This document shows, in pieces, positions 20,510-30,715 of a stretch of 64,000 nucleotides of DNA. Under the pieces are notes generated by a model that was not told the DNA's origin, ran no database searches, and saw only the letters and a program-made list of their open reading frames with translations. The stretch comes from Allorhizobium undicola ORS 992 = ATCC 700741. Its GTDB lineage: Bacteria; Pseudomonadota; Alphaproteobacteria; Rhizobiales; Rhizobiaceae. How positions within the stretch are numbered: the first letter of the stretch is position 1; each line of letters opens with the position of its first letter. The translations under genes were made by a program, and so were the position numbers. The DNA lies in assembly GCF_000621665.1 (NCBI RefSeq), contig NZ_JHXQ01000006.1, positions 124,001 to 188,000 of the forward strand, in the 5' to 3' direction.

Positions 20510-20893
20510 ATGAGCAAGTGTTCTGATGAAAGCCATAATATCGACTTTAATGATGCCCTCGCACAGCTGAAGCGTCTATCTGCTGCAGAGGAGTTCTTCG
20601 CGGTCCTTGGCGTCTCCTATGACCCCAAGGTGCTCGACGTCTCACGTTTGCATATCATGAAGCGCATGGGCCAGTATCTCGCCGATGAGGATTTATCCGG
20701 CCTGCCCGGCCAGGCGATTGCCGCTCGAACCCGTGCCATGCTGGAACGCGCCTACGAGGATTTCGCGACTTCGCCTCCACTCACGCACCGGGTCTTCAAG
20801 GTACTAAAGGATCACGATCCGGGCAACCCCACCATCCCACCCACCGCCTTCGTCTCGTTAGAAACCATCCTGAAACCGTTCAGGAAGGAATAA
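20510..20893 (+). CDS. nifW: NifW, nitrogenase-protecting protein
   Basis: A 127-residue NifW. The family helps protect or stabilise the MoFe protein, notably against oxygen. The pattern LKRLSAAEEFFAVLGVSYDPKVLDVSRLHIMKRMGQYL and the C-terminal PPTAFVSLETILKPF are characteristic. The start MSKCSDESH follows GGGAGAATACA. It is probably transcribed from the hesB promoter. It ends 181 bp before fixA, which has its own promoter. Confidence 0.9.
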   Translation: MSKCSDESHNIDFNDALAQLKRLSAAEEFFAVLGVSYDPKVLDVSRLHIMKRMGQYLADEDLSGLPGQAIAARTRAMLERAYEDFATSPPLTHRVFKVLKDHDPGNPTIPPTAFVSLETILKPFRKE

Positions 20894-20917
20894 TTCGTCG
20901 CTATTAAGACACAAAAA

Positions 20918-20933
20918 TGTCGCTAAAGAGACA
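20918..20933. promoter_or_regulatory. NifA upstream activator site for fixABCX
   Basis: TGT CGCTAAAGAG ACA fits TGT-N10-ACA and lies about 85 bp upstream of the fixA -24 element. Confidence 0.75.
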
Positions 20934-21005
20934 AGTAATTACTGAAGCAAAACGCATTTCGTGGAAAACACCTTTTTATCAACGGTATATAGCGACGAAA
21001 ACATT

Positions 21006-21021
21006 TGGCACGAATGCTGCA
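21006..21021 (+). promoter_or_regulatory. Sigma-54 promoter of fixABCX
   Basis: TGGCACG-AATG-CTGCA: perfect -24 half and correctly spaced GC at -12, located 54 bp before the fixA start codon. Confidence 0.85.
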
Positions 21022-21074
21022 TGGAAGGAAAAGTGCAAGTCAGCCATTTCAATGGTAGGGAGTAAGCAACCACT

Positions 21075-21926
21075 ATGCACATCGTAATCTGTATTAAGCA
21101 GGTGCCGGACTCCGCACAAATACGAGTCCACCCGGTGACGAATACAATCATGCGTCAGGGGGTTCCAACCATCATAAATCCCTATGACCTGTTTGCCCTG
21201 GAAGAGGCTCTTCGGTTACGCGACCGTCATGGCGGCGAGGTCACAGTGCTTACCATGGGACCGCCTATGGCAGAGGACGCATTGCGAAAGGCGCTCACTT
21301 ACGGTGCCGACCGCGCCGTTCTTTTGACCGACCGGCATTTTGCCGGTTCCGACACTTTGGCGACCTCATTCGCTCTTTCTCAAGCTATCGCGAAGATCGG
21401 AGAGACCTTCGGCATGCCTGACATCGTCTTCACCGGCAAGCAGACGATCGACGGCGACACCGCCCAGGTTGGACCAGGTATTGCCAAACGCCTGAACCTC
21501 CTGCAGCTGACATACGTGGCGAAGATTGTCTCGATTGATTGCAATGCCCGAGAGATCACGGTGGAGCGTCGCTCGGAAGGAGGCACACAGACGCTGATGA
21601 GCAAGCTTCCTTGCCTCATCACAATGCTGGAAGGCACCAATGAGATACGCCGTGGCTCCCTCCACGACGCGCTACGCGCTGCGCGAAGCCAGATCGTTAA
21701 GTGGAGTGCAGCAGACGCAGACATAGAAGATCTCGCCAAATGCGGCCTGCGCGGCTCTCCAACCGTCGTTAAACGCGTCTTCGCCCCGACGGCGCGAACC
21801 GAAAAGGCAGAGCAAATCGACACCACCGAAAAGTCGCCGCGCGATATTGCTGACGACTTGATCACCGGAATCTTCTCGCGACAGCCGGTGCTGGAAAACG
21901 AACTCGCCTTCAACGGCGACGATTGA
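21075..21926 (+). CDS. fixA: FixA, electron-transfer flavoprotein beta subunit
   Basis: A 283-residue ETF-beta homologue. With FixB, FixC and FixX it forms a membrane-associated electron-bifurcating complex thought to supply low-potential electrons to nitrogenase. It begins [20 protein letters not shown] and holds [16 protein letters not shown] and [14 protein letters not shown], all typical. GGGAGTAAGCAACC precedes the start. It is the first gene of the fixABCX unit. Confidence 0.97.
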   Translation: MHIVICIKQVPDSAQIRVHPVTNTIMRQGVPTIINPYDLFALEEALRLRDRHGGEVTVLTMGPPMAEDALRKALTYGADRAVLLTDRHFAGSDTLATSFALSQAIAKIGETFGMPDIVFTGKQTIDGDTAQVGPGIAKRLNLLQLTYVAKIVSIDCNAREITVERRSEGGTQTLMSKLPCLITMLEGTNEIRRGSLHDALRAARSQIVKWSAADADIEDLAKCGLRGSPTVVKRVFAPTARTEKAEQIDTTEKSPRDIADDLITGIFSRQPVLENELAFNGDD

Positions 21927-21943
21927 AGGCAAGGAGCGAAGAG

Positions 21944-23053
21944 ATGTTGAACACGAAACGCGACACCCCTCCTCCAGCCGCTGGCCGGGCCGGCATGAAG
22001 AAGGAGTTGCCAGAGCATTTCAAGGACTATCGGCATGTTTGGGTCTTCATCGAGCTGGAGCGCGGTCAGGTCCATCCCGTTTCTTTTGAGTTGCTCGGCG
22101 AAGGCCGCAAGCTCGCCGACAAGCTGGGCGTTGAGCTTGCCGGCGTAGTCCTTGGACCGCCAGGAGAGGCTACCTGGTATGCCGTCGCCGAGGCCTTCGC
22201 ATATGGCGCCGACCTTGCCTACATTGTCGAGGCGCCGTTGCTCACCGATTATCGCAACGAGCCTTTCACTAAAGCACTGACGGATCTCGTTACTGTCTAC
22301 AAACCCGAAATTTTGCTTTTGGGTGCGACGACCCTTGGCCGCGACCTTGCCGGTTCCGTGGCGACGACTCTTTTGACAGGGCTAACCGCTGACTGCACCG
22401 AACTCGACGTAGACGTGGATGGTTCGCTCGCGGCCACACGACCGACTTTTGGCGGCTCCTTGCTATGCACGATCTACACGCTCAACTGCCGCCCGCAGAT
22501 GGCCACCGTACGCCCACGGGTCATGGCCATGCCGGAGCGCATGAACAAGCCAATCGGGCGTGTCATTCAGCATGAAGTCCCTATGGTAGAAGAAGAGATC
22601 GTCACAAAAGCCCTCAGCTTCCTGCCTGATGGCCAGTCGCCGACCGCCAATCTCGCCTATGCCGACGTCGTGGTTGCCGGAGGCCTCGGTCTCGGCGCTG
22701 CGGAGAATCTGAAACTTGTGAAAAATCTCGCACGAGCGATTGGGGCCGAATATGGCTGCTCGCGCCCGCTGGTCCAGAAAGGCTGGATGCCGGCAGATCG
22801 GCAGATCGGCCAGACGGGCAAGACGATTCGGCCGAAGCTCTATATAGCAGCGGGCATCTCAGGTGCCATCCAGCACCGGGTCGGCGTCGGGGGAGCTGAT
22901 CTCATTGTCGCAATCAACACCGACCCAAACGCGCCGATTTTCGATTTTGCTCACCTCGGCGTCGTAACGGATGCGATTCGCTTCCTGCCGTCATTGACGG
23001 ATGCCTTCACCCATCGGCTGTCGCCGCACAATCGCGACAAGCTTGCGAATTGA
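21944..23053 (+). CDS. fixB: FixB, electron-transfer flavoprotein alpha subunit
   Basis: A 369-residue ETF-alpha homologue. The C-terminal FAD-binding region reads [19 protein letters not shown] followed by AIQHRVG, and [19 protein letters not shown] is also present. The start [11 protein letters not shown] follows AAGGAGCGAAGAG. It begins 17 bp after fixA. Complete and typical for rhizobia. Confidence 0.97.
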   Translation: MLNTKRDTPPPAAGRAGMKKELPEHFKDYRHVWVFIELERGQVHPVSFELLGEGRKLADKLGVELAGVVLGPPGEATWYAVAEAFAYGADLAYIVEAPLLTDYRNEPFTKALTDLVTVYKPEILLLGATTLGRDLAGSVATTLLTGLTADCTELDVDVDGSLAATRPTFGGSLLCTIYTLNCRPQMATVRPRVMAMPERMNKPIGRVIQHEVPMVEEEIVTKALSFLPDGQSPTANLAYADVVVAGGLGLGAAENLKLVKNLARAIGAEYGCSRPLVQKGWMPADRQIGQTGKTIRPKLYIAAGISGAIQHRVGVGGADLIVAINTDPNAPIFDFAHLGVVTDAIRFLPSLTDAFTHRLSPHNRDKLAN

Positions 23054-23064
23054 GGAGTATGGCC

Positions 23065-24372
23065 ATGACCGAAGAAAATTTTGACGCTATAGTTATAGGG
23101 GCCGGCATGGCCGGTAACGCAGCCGCGTACACCATGGCGAGTCGCGGCCTAAAGGTGCTTCAGCTGGAGCGCGGCGAATATCCGGGTTCCAAGAATGTCC
23201 AAGGCGCCATCTTGTACTCGAATATGCTGGAGAAAATCATCCCGGACTTTCGAGATGATGCACCGCTGGAACGTCATCTGGTCGAGCAGCGCTTCTGGAT
23301 GATGGACAACACATCTCATATGGGGATGCAGTACCGGTCGGATGATTTCAATGAGTCAAGGCACAACCGCTATACGATCATTCGCGCCCAGTTCGACAAG
23401 TGGTTTTCGCGCAAGGTGCGCGATGCCGGAGCAGTGGTTCTTTGCGAGACGACGGCGACGGAACTCGCTCGTGACACCGACGGGCGGGTGATCGGCGTTC
23501 GCACCGACCGAACCGGCGATTTAATCCTTGCGGACGTTGTCGTGCTCGCCGAAGGGGTAAGCGGGCTTCTCGGCACCCGGGCTGGCTTGCGTGAGACACC
23601 CAAACCAGAACACCTGGCACTCGCAGTCAAGGAAATGCATTTCCTGCCTGAGGAGGTGATCGACCAGCGGTTCGGCCTTAGCGCAAACGAAGGCTGTGTG
23701 ATCGAGGCAGCCGGCACAATCTCCCGCGACATGGCCGGGCTGGCCTTTCTTTATACCAACAAGGAATCAATCTCGATCGGCATCGGCTGCCTCGTCTCGG
23801 ATTTTGCCTCGACGAGGCAGCCTCCTTACGAGCTGCTCGAAGGCTTCAAGAACCATCCCTCTATCCGGCCGCTGATTGCAGGTTCCGAAGTCAAGGAATA
23901 TGCCGCTCATCTCATTCCGGAAGGTGGTTACAATGCCATCCCGCAGCTCTTCGGTAACGGCTGGGTGGTCGTAGGCGACGCAGCGCAGCTCAACAATGCG
24001 GTGCACCGCGAGGGATCCAACCTCGCCATGACGTCAGGGCGCCTTGCCGGTGAAGCAATTCATCAGGTCAAGAAACGGCAGGGCCAAATGACGAAGGAAA
24101 ACCTCGCCCTCTATAAATCAATGTTAGACAAGTCTTTCGTCATAAAGGACTTGAGGAAGTACAAAGACATGCCCGCCCTGCTTCACACCAATTCGCGCAA
24201 TTTTTTCATGACTTATCCCCAGTTGCTGTCGCAGGCGGCACAGAATTTCATTCGTGTCGACAGCACTCCGAAGATCGACAAGGAACGGGCGGCCACGGCC
24301 ACTTTCATCAAGGCTCGGTCGCGGTGGGGGCTCGTGAGTGACGCAGTTCGCTTTGCATTCGCCTGGCGATGA
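23065..24372 (+). CDS. fixC: FixC, flavoprotein-ubiquinone oxidoreductase
   Basis: A 435-residue homologue of ETF-quinone oxidoreductase. The N-terminal FAD motif reads [21 protein letters not shown], and [21 protein letters not shown] is the second FAD contact. The ATG at 23065 was preferred because GAGGAG lies 7 bp upstream; ATG 23059 is also in frame but too close. It sits 11 bp after fixB and 12 bp before fixX. Confidence 0.96.
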   Translation: MTEENFDAIVIGAGMAGNAAAYTMASRGLKVLQLERGEYPGSKNVQGAILYSNMLEKIIPDFRDDAPLERHLVEQRFWMMDNTSHMGMQYRSDDFNESRHNRYTIIRAQFDKWFSRKVRDAGAVVLCETTATELARDTDGRVIGVRTDRTGDLILADVVVLAEGVSGLLGTRAGLRETPKPEHLALAVKEMHFLPEEVIDQRFGLSANEGCVIEAAGTISRDMAGLAFLYTNKESISIGIGCLVSDFASTRQPPYELLEGFKNHPSIRPLIAGSEVKEYAAHLIPEGGYNAIPQLFGNGWVVVGDAAQLNNAVHREGSNLAMTSGRLAGEAIHQVKKRQGQMTKENLALYKSMLDKSFVIKDLRKYKDMPALLHTNSRNFFMTYPQLLSQAAQNFIRVDSTPKIDKERAATATFIKARSRWGLVSDAVRFAFAWR

Positions 24373-24384
24373 AGGAGAGATGGG

Positions 24385-24684
24385 ATGACGATTGCTGTTA
24401 CCAATTTGCGCGTAGAGGACAAGCTCTATCAGAACCGCTATGTTGTCGATTCAGGGCGCCCGCACATTAAAGTTCGACCGCACCTGTGGCCTGGTGCCAA
24501 TCTCTTTGCCCTGACGAGCATCTGCCCGGCCAAATGCTACGAGTTGAATGACAATGGCCAAGTGGAGATCATCGCGGACGGGTGCATGGAATGCGGCACA
24601 TGCAGAGTCCTTTGCGAGGCAAGTGGTGAGATTGAGTGGAATTACCCCCGAGGGGGCTATGGCGTGCTCTTCAAGTTCGGATAA
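24385..24684 (+). CDS. fixX: FixX, ferredoxin-like protein
   Basis: A 99-residue ferredoxin-like partner of FixC. Cysteines fall in [11 protein letters not shown] and [17 protein letters not shown], giving one cluster site. It ends in [15 protein letters not shown], the family terminus. It closes the fixABCX operon. The next 150 bp lead to nifA; no sigma-54 site is visible there, so nifA may be read through from fixA. Confidence 0.95.
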   Translation: MTIAVTNLRVEDKLYQNRYVVDSGRPHIKVRPHLWPGANLFALTSICPAKCYELNDNGQVEIIADGCMECGTCRVLCEASGEIEWNYPRGGYGVLFKFG

Positions 24685-24834
24685 GCGCGCAAGCCGGAGC
24701 GAGTATCATAAACAGCATGAGTTTGTTCAGATTGTCAAAAGCTTGCACGCAAAGACCGTGGAATAATATGCTTCCAGAGTTCAAAGGGAAAGGGCTGCTT
24801 GGGAGGAGCAACTGACCACCACTGAGGAATTTCA

Positions 24835-26574
24835 ATGGCTCACATGCTGCATGGTCCGTTCGACAAAGGAGGGCGGCCTGAATCAGTCATCAAAACGAAT
24901 ACGGATATCTTCGTAAGTGGAATTTACCAGATATCGAAAGTCCTGGCCGCACCCATCCGGCTGGAGATCACGCTCGTCAATGTCGTGAACATCCTCTCCT
25001 CGATGCTGGAAATGCGGCACGGAGCAATCGTCGTCCTGGAAAATGAAACTGACGCAGAATTTATCGCGACTGCGGGAATTCCACCCTCGCCTGAATCCGG
25101 CGGCCGAGCCATATCGCGAGCCACAATCGACGAGATTATTGCTACCGGGGCGCCAGTTGTCCGGGACACATGCGAGGTGGAAATCTTTCAGGCCGATCTT
25201 CAAGCGCCGTCAAAACGCAGTAACATGCCCACTCGTTTTATCTGTGTTCCGATAAAAGCCGAGCGCAAAATTCTTGGAGCACTATCGATCGTTCGTCTTG
25301 GGGGTACTGCCGTCAACCTCCCCTATGACGATGACGTACGCTTTCTCACAATGATCGCCAACCTTGTCGGCCAGACAATCTGGCTCCATCGTACACGTGT
25401 CATGGATGCCGCACGGCTTACGGACGAGCAATGCACAGATGAGATATCATCCCACGGTGGGAGAAATGACATCGGCGGCCGTCTGCCAGACAAAATCGAT
25501 TGGATCGTCGGGGAAAGTCCCGCTGTCAAGGCTGTACTCACAATCGTTTCGGCCGTGGCTCCGACCAATACCACCGTTCTGCTGAGAGGCGAAAGCGGCA
25601 CTGGCAAGGAATTCTTTGCACAGGCCATCCATGAGCTTTCACCTCGAAAGAAGAAACCTTTCGTAAGGCTGAACTGTGCCGCACTGCCTGAAGGTGTTCT
25701 GGAGTCGGAGCTGTTTGGGCATGAGAAGGGCGCCTTCACCGGGGCTATTTCGCAGCGTGCAGGTCGGTTTGAACTGGCAAATGGCGGAACTCTGTTGCTT
25801 GATGAGATCGGCGAAATCTCGCCTGCATTTCAGGCCAAGCTGTTGCGCGTATTGCAGGAGGGTGAACTGGAGAGGGTTGGCGGCACCAGAACGTTAAAGG
25901 TCGATGTTCGGCTTATATGCGCCACCAACAAGGATCTGGAAACGGCCGTCGCCAATGGAGAGTTCAGGGCCGATCTTTATTACCGCATTAACGTAGTGCC
26001 AATTGTGTTGCCGCCGCTTAGAGATCGACCTGGCGACATTTCTCGCCTTGCGAAGGTTTTTATCAAGCGCTTCAACAAGGAGAATGGCCGCGACCTCTTC
26101 TTCGCGCCGTCGGCGCTTGACTTGATCTCGCATTGCCGCTTCCCGGGCAACGTCCGTGAGCTTGAAAATTGCGTACGCAGGACCGCAACACTCGCGCAAT
26201 CAAGGATCATCAGTGCGTCGGACTTTGCCTGCCAGCACAACCAGTGCCTCTCTTCGCTCCTGTGGAAAGCAGGCGGATTGAACGGCACCAGCGCCATCAA
26301 TCAGCTCGCTGGAGAAATAACAATTTCGGATGGCTCCCCACTCTCGTCCACGTGCGCCGACGCCCCGGTGAGTGCTACCTCCCCCAAAGCTTGTAATCCG
26401 GACGATCCTGCTTGCCCTGCAATAGGTGCGCGTCTGACCGGGCGCGAACGGCTGATTGATGCGATGGAGAAATCCGGTTGGGTCCAGGCCAAAGCGGCTC
26501 GCCTCCTCGGCCTCACGCCACGTCAGGTTGGTTACGCTCTTCGCCGATATAAAATCGAGGTGAAGAAGTTATAA
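24835..26574 (+). CDS. nifA: NifA, nif/fix transcriptional activator
   Basis: A 579-residue sigma-54 activator. It has an N-terminal GAF domain (residues about 25-190) and an AAA+ domain with RGESGTGKEFFAQAIHE, the sigma-54 contact GAFTGA, and a GNVRELENCVRRT end. An interdomain Cys pair, ACQHNQC, marks the oxygen-sensitive rhizobial type. The C-terminal Fis-type helix-turn-helix reads QAKAARLLGLTPRQVGYALRRY. The start follows GAGGAATTTCA. It should act at the TGT-N10-ACA sites upstream of nifH, hesB and fixA. Confidence 0.97.
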   Translation: MAHMLHGPFDKGGRPESVIKTNTDIFVSGIYQISKVLAAPIRLEITLVNVVNILSSMLEMRHGAIVVLENETDAEFIATAGIPPSPESGGRAISRATIDEIIATGAPVVRDTCEVEIFQADLQAPSKRSNMPTRFICVPIKAERKILGALSIVRLGGTAVNLPYDDDVRFLTMIANLVGQTIWLHRTRVMDAARLTDEQCTDEISSHGGRNDIGGRLPDKIDWIVGESPAVKAVLTIVSAVAPTNTTVLLRGESGTGKEFFAQAIHELSPRKKKPFVRLNCAALPEGVLESELFGHEKGAFTGAISQRAGRFELANGGTLLLDEIGEISPAFQAKLLRVLQEGELERVGGTRTLKVDVRLICATNKDLETAVANGEFRADLYYRINVVPIVLPPLRDRPGDISRLAKVFIKRFNKENGRDLFFAPSALDLISHCRFPGNVRELENCVRRTATLAQSRIISASDFACQHNQCLSSLLWKAGGLNGTSAINQLAGEITISDGSPLSSTCADAPVSATSPKACNPDDPACPAIGARLTGRERLIDAMEKSGWVQAKAARLLGLTPRQVGYALRRYKIEVKKL

Positions 26575-26621
26575 CTCAACTGCGACGTGAACCAGCAGGG
26601 CCTTCCTGTCCCTCCGCCCCT

Positions 26622-26936
26622 AGAGCCTTTCACTGTTTCACGGAAACGGTGAAAGGCTCTAACTGTCTGTTTCGACGCATTCCGGACGCAAAACCGAATA
26701 GACTTTTGCTGGAAATGCTCTAAAGGAAATCGCATATGACCAGCAAGCATGTCGCGCAAAAGTGTGCAGCGGTTTTGCGATAACGACATGCGACAAAACA
26801 ATGACTTAAAGCGTCAGGAGCGAATCTGAAAGATCGCGACACGCTTTAAACCAGTTCTGCTTCATGAACGCTGGGGTTTCCAGCAAAACTGTGTGATTTT
26901 GCGTCCGGAAATGCATCAAAACAAGGAGTCAGAGCA
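26622..26936. repeat. Mosaic repeats D, C and inverted D
   Basis: Module D (AGAGCCTTTCACTG palindrome through GGAAATGCTCTA), an inverted module C (AAAGCATGTCGCGC through GACACGCTTTA), then a reversed partial D. The block fills the nifA to nodN gap. Confidence 0.85.
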
Positions 26937-26970
26937 AGGCAGATGAGCCCGTGGTCTGAGGACAATGCTC

Positions 26971-27474
26971 CTAATCCGGGACGCTGTGGCCCTGCTCGGA
27001 CATCAGCTTCGCGTCGATTTGGATGATTGTCTGCCAAATTGCACTTAATGCGGGCTTCCGTTCTCCATCGATTTCCACTCTCGCGTCATATGTAATCATC
27101 AGCATATTGGCGGCACAGAAACGGGCGTGGACCATAGTGAAGCGGCCGCGTACACGTGCGCCGCTCTTGACCGGCGCCATAAAACGAATTTTGTCGAAAC
27201 CGTAATTGATGGCCATCGACATCTCGCGGATCTTCGGCAGGCAATTGTAGTTCATCGCCGTGAGCAGTGAGAGAGATAGGAAACCATGTGCGATGGTGCC
27301 CCCGAATGGCGCCTCCATTGCTGCGCGAACCGGATCGGTGTGGATGAACTGGAAGTCTCCCGTCGCGCTAGCGAATAGATCGATGGTCTCTTGTGTCACA
27401 GTGATCCAGTCGGAGACGCCTATCTCCTTGCCGATCAGGTCTTTGACGTCGGAAAGCAATATTTCTTGCAGCAT
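26971..27474 (-). CDS. nodN: NodN-like MaoC-family dehydratase
   Basis: A 167-residue single hot-dog protein of the MaoC/NodN type. The hydratase motif reads FIHTDPVRAAMEAPFGGTIAHGFLSLSLL near residue 45, and an N-terminal VGVSDW-TVTQETID-type start is seen. NodN affects the amount of Nod factor made; its exact substrate is unknown, but an enoyl-acyl hydratase role is likely. A truncated nod box lies 300 bp upstream in the same orientation, supporting a nodulation role. It could be a non-symbiotic MaoC protein. Confidence 0.75.
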   Translation of the reverse strand: MLQEILLSDVKDLIGKEIGVSDWITVTQETIDLFASATGDFQFIHTDPVRAAMEAPFGGTIAHGFLSLSLLTAMNYNCLPKIREMSMAINYGFDKIRFMAPVKSGARVRGRFTMVHARFCAANMLMITYDARVEIDGERKPALSAIWQTIIQIDAKLMSEQGHSVPD

Positions 27475-27516
27475 GTAGTCATCCTGATGAGGCCCCGTGG
27501 CCGAACGCTAATTGCT

Positions 27517-27746
27517 ATACTAAGGCTCGAAGATGCTCACGCATCCTCACCTTGAAGATTTTTCGCTATCTCAATTGCGTCAGGAGCTTGAGATATTCGA
27601 AAAGGGAATACCAAGAGTTATTTTCAATGACCCTTGACATTAAAGCGTGTCGCGATCTTTCAGATCCGCTCCTGACGCTTTAAGTCATTGTTTTGTCGCA
27701 TGTCGTTATCGCAAAACCGCTACCCACTTTTGCGCGACATGCTTTA
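27517..27746. repeat. Mosaic repeats A and C
   Basis: Inverted module A (ATACTAAGGCTCGAAGATGC to CCCTTGACA) is followed by module C (TAAAGCGTGTCGCGATC to CGACATGCTTTA). They lie between nodN and its presumed nod box. Confidence 0.85.
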
Positions 27747-27780
27747 ACTCGTCTTGTTATAATGGCATTTGAGCATTTTT

Positions 27781-27826
27781 GATGAATTGATTGTTTGGAT
27801 GGCATCAATCCAGATCATCGATATAC
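27781..27826 (-). promoter_or_regulatory. Truncated nod box upstream of the nodN-like gene
   Basis: The minus strand reads GATCTGGATTGATGCC-ATCCAAACAATC-AATTCATC. Compared with the nod box near 19.1 kb, the stretch GATTTTACG after AATC is cleanly missing while flanks on both sides agree. NodD binding is therefore doubtful. Bases 27827-28276 hold nothing recognisable. Confidence 0.6.
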
Positions 27827-28276
27827 TCGACCTTTGCAGATCTTTCTCTCAGGTCGTTCTTTTGCCGCAATCTCGCGCACTAGCCAAGAAAGGTCGCAAC
27901 GCAAGCGAGATGTTTTCGAATGTGCGAGAGCCTGCTTTTGCCTGTTGCGTGCTTCGTAATGCTTGAGCAGAAACTGGCAGATATTCCACATGAATTGGCA
28001 TATAATCGAAATACTTCAGATTTATATTCTGCTAATATAGGTCTAGGGCCTTTATAAAATCAGGTTCCATGTGCATGAAGTGACCACAACACTGGGTCAG
28101 AGGTCAGCGCTCATGGAGTGAATTTGACATTTCCTGTCCATTTGCGGAGATCTCACGGATGAAATGTTAAATTTGGAAACTCCACGAGAACCATAGATTT
28201 TCTAGTGGTTTTCATAGTTGTGTCATTGGCTGTGGAAAGCTCTGCACAGGATAGAAAGTGTCACAAACAAACCACT

Positions 28277-28550
28277 AAAGCATGTCGCGCAGAAGTGTGG
28301 GGCGGTTTTGCGATAACGACATGCGACAAAACAATGACTTAAAGCATCAGGAGCGAATCCGAAAGATCGCGACACGCTTTAAAGGCCTCCGTTCCTTCTT
28401 CAATATGGCCGCTGGAGGCTGTGTAATGCCAAGGCTCGAAGATGCTCATGCATCCTCACCTTGACGATTTTTCGAATACCTCAATTGCCTCAGGGGCTTG
28501 AGATATTTGAAAACGGAATACCAAAAGTCATTCTCAATGGCCATTGGTAT
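28277..28550. repeat. Mosaic repeats C and A
   Basis: Inverted module C (28277-28381) and, 45 bp further on, inverted module A (28427-28550). The following 28551-28911 stretch shows no gene I can support. Confidence 0.8.
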
Positions 28551-28911
28551 AACATCGATAAGCAGCTATTCATCCAGCTCATGAGCCTGTAAAATAGGCG
28601 GCGGCTACGGGCGACTCCAACCGCATCCTTAAAGAGCGGGCGATGAACTTGGGCTTAAGGTCGGCACCTTCGAACTCCTCAAAGGGCATCATGGTCAGCC
28701 TCAGCCGCGCTTGACCCCAAGATCAGCAAGGATTGCTTGCAGGTTGGGAGAGCCTTCTGTCAAATGGGTCGTCAGCGCAGGCAACCGCCCGGATCGGCGG
28801 CCGGCATTATCGCCAGCACGCTGCATTCGAATACCCGCGCGTAGCTTGCCATCAGGTCTTGAGACATTGAATGAGCAGAAATAAAGCGGCAATACTGAAC
28901 CTGGAGAATAC

Positions 28912-29943
28912 ATGATGGAAATGAGCGCCGATAATGCCGTTTTTCGAGATCGTGGTTCAACATTCGATAGCATGATCGAAACCCTCGGAGGGGTTTTTGG
29001 CACGTTCACAGCCGAGCGCCTCGGCAATGCTGAAGAAGACTTTCATTGGGGGATAGATCTGTCGGCCTGTGAAAGCGCTGGATTGATTACGGGTTACCAT
29101 CAGACAGGATTTCAGTTCCGCGCTAAATGGTGTTCCAATCCACCAGGGCACCTTTCAATCGTTGTTCCGCGCAGAGGTGGCATGGGTATCACCTACGGTT
29201 CCCGCATGGCTCAGGCCCAAGAAGGAAAAATGCTTCTTTATAGAGTTCCCGAGCCAGACAGCATTTCAATGCACGGGCAATCAAATCTGATAGACGAATT
29301 AGTCTTGGATTGGTCTTTGATTCAACGGACCATAGGCGAAACATTCGATATACCGTTTAGCGGCTCTCTCGAGCTTTTGCCTGAAATGGATATGTCAACA
29401 CCAGCTGGCAGAACAATCCGCAATGTCACGGAAGTCATGATCGAAGGAATACGCGATAATGGCCCCCTCATTCAGTCTCCCGTAGGCATGGCACATATTA
29501 CGCAGGCACTCGCTGACCTGGTAATCAGGATGGTGCCTCATCGGTTATCGCATCTACTGAATAAGAAGCCTCCCATGATTGCTCCCGGACATGTCCGCCG
29601 CGGGATCGAGTTCATGTGTGCCAATATTCACCAGCCGATAACAATGTCAATGGTGGCGGACGCAGCAGGTGTTTCTATCAGAGCGCTCGAAATGGGATTT
29701 CGTACCTTCAAGGACACGACCCCCGCAGCCTATCTGCAGATGCTCCGCTTGCGGGCTGCACGGCAGGATCTGCTTGATCCAGACAATCGTATGCTGCTGA
29801 AAGAAATCTGTCTCAAATGGGGATTTTTTCAGTTCGGAAGGTTCGCCGCTACTTACAGGGCGCACTATGGCGAGAACCCTTCTGAAACAAGGAAACGCGT
29901 CTGCGCTCCAATTATCGCACATCATCCTGACAACGCGAATTGA
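28912..29943 (+). CDS. AraC-family transcriptional regulator
   Basis: A 343-residue regulator. Residues about 1-230 form an AraC-type ligand-binding domain and the last 110 a double helix-turn-helix: MVADAAGVSIRALEMGFRTF and the second helix region ICLKWGFFQFGRFAATYRAHYGE, then NPSETRKR. The start may be ATG 28912 or 28915; neither has a strong ribosome site. It stands alone between repeat blocks. Its target is unknown. Location between nodN and nodD suggests a role in symbiotic regulation, which is inference. Confidence 0.85.
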   Translation: MMEMSADNAVFRDRGSTFDSMIETLGGVFGTFTAERLGNAEEDFHWGIDLSACESAGLITGYHQTGFQFRAKWCSNPPGHLSIVVPRRGGMGITYGSRMAQAQEGKMLLYRVPEPDSISMHGQSNLIDELVLDWSLIQRTIGETFDIPFSGSLELLPEMDMSTPAGRTIRNVTEVMIEGIRDNGPLIQSPVGMAHITQALADLVIRMVPHRLSHLLNKKPPMIAPGHVRRGIEFMCANIHQPITMSMVADAAGVSIRALEMGFRTFKDTTPAAYLQMLRLRAARQDLLDPDNRMLLKEICLKWGFFQFGRFAATYRAHYGENPSETRKRVCAPIIAHHPDNAN

Positions 29944-30007
29944 CGAAGGACGCTCACGCGGCAAAGACGATCCAGCTTGCGCAGTTTGGAAGATGCGATG
30001 CCGTAAG

Positions 30008-30258
30008 TTACAGTGCCGTGCGTTTTGTCAAACGCACGGCACTGTAACGCTTTAAATCTACTGCATGATTTTTACCTTAAATCGATTCCGATTTAAGATA
30101 TTATACATTAGAGCACTTCCGGACGCAAAGCGAATACATTTTGCTGATACTCTAAAGCGTGTCGCGATCTTTCAGATTCGCTCATGACGCTTTAAGTCAT
30201 TGTTTTATCGCATGTCGTTATCGCAAAACCGCTGCACACTTTTGCGCGACATACTTTA
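30008..30258. repeat. Mosaic repeats E, D and C
   Basis: Inverted E (CAGTGCCGTGCGTTTTGTC...), a short D piece (AGAGCACTTCCGGACGC) and module C (AAAGCGTGTCGCGATC to CGACATACTTTA). The next 450 bp up to nodD carry no gene I recognise. Confidence 0.8.
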
Positions 30259-30715
30259 ACCTCCACATACCAAATGATCGCGGATGGTGCTTTGACTTCT
30301 CCTCGTCCGTGTCTGTCTCGTTCAGCCGTTGGATGCGGCCGGCGGGCGTCTACTTCGCAGATGAAATTCGCAACCGAGTCAAAGGAACTAGCTGTTCGTT
30401 ATCGCCGTCTGTGATGCACTGGGGTTCACCGGCAGAAACTCTTGACCGAACAAATCGAGCTACCGGCGCGCGATGACGAAAAGGCAGGTCGTTCTCGTGA
30501 AGAAAGCCGCGCCATGCGAGGTTGGGCCGATCGCATTTTTCAAGTAAAGCGTGTTATTAATCCGACGCTGCATGTTCAAAATCCAGTTGGATATGCAATT
30601 TGCGAAGAAAAGTATCCAGGCTGGGGCTCCTGCTGTGAAAATTTCAATTTATATTATCACTGAAGAATGCTGTTAAGTCTGGATAGTAAAGCATCCACGC
30701 TATGGATAGAGAAAT

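Noticed and set aside
27769..27966. Plus-strand 65-codon open frame
   Set aside because: Its start overlaps the truncated nod box, it has no ribosome site, and its translation is unlike any known protein.
30442..30663. 73-codon open frame before nodD
   Set aside because: No ribosome site at its start, no recognisable domain, and it runs through unremarkable intergenic DNA.
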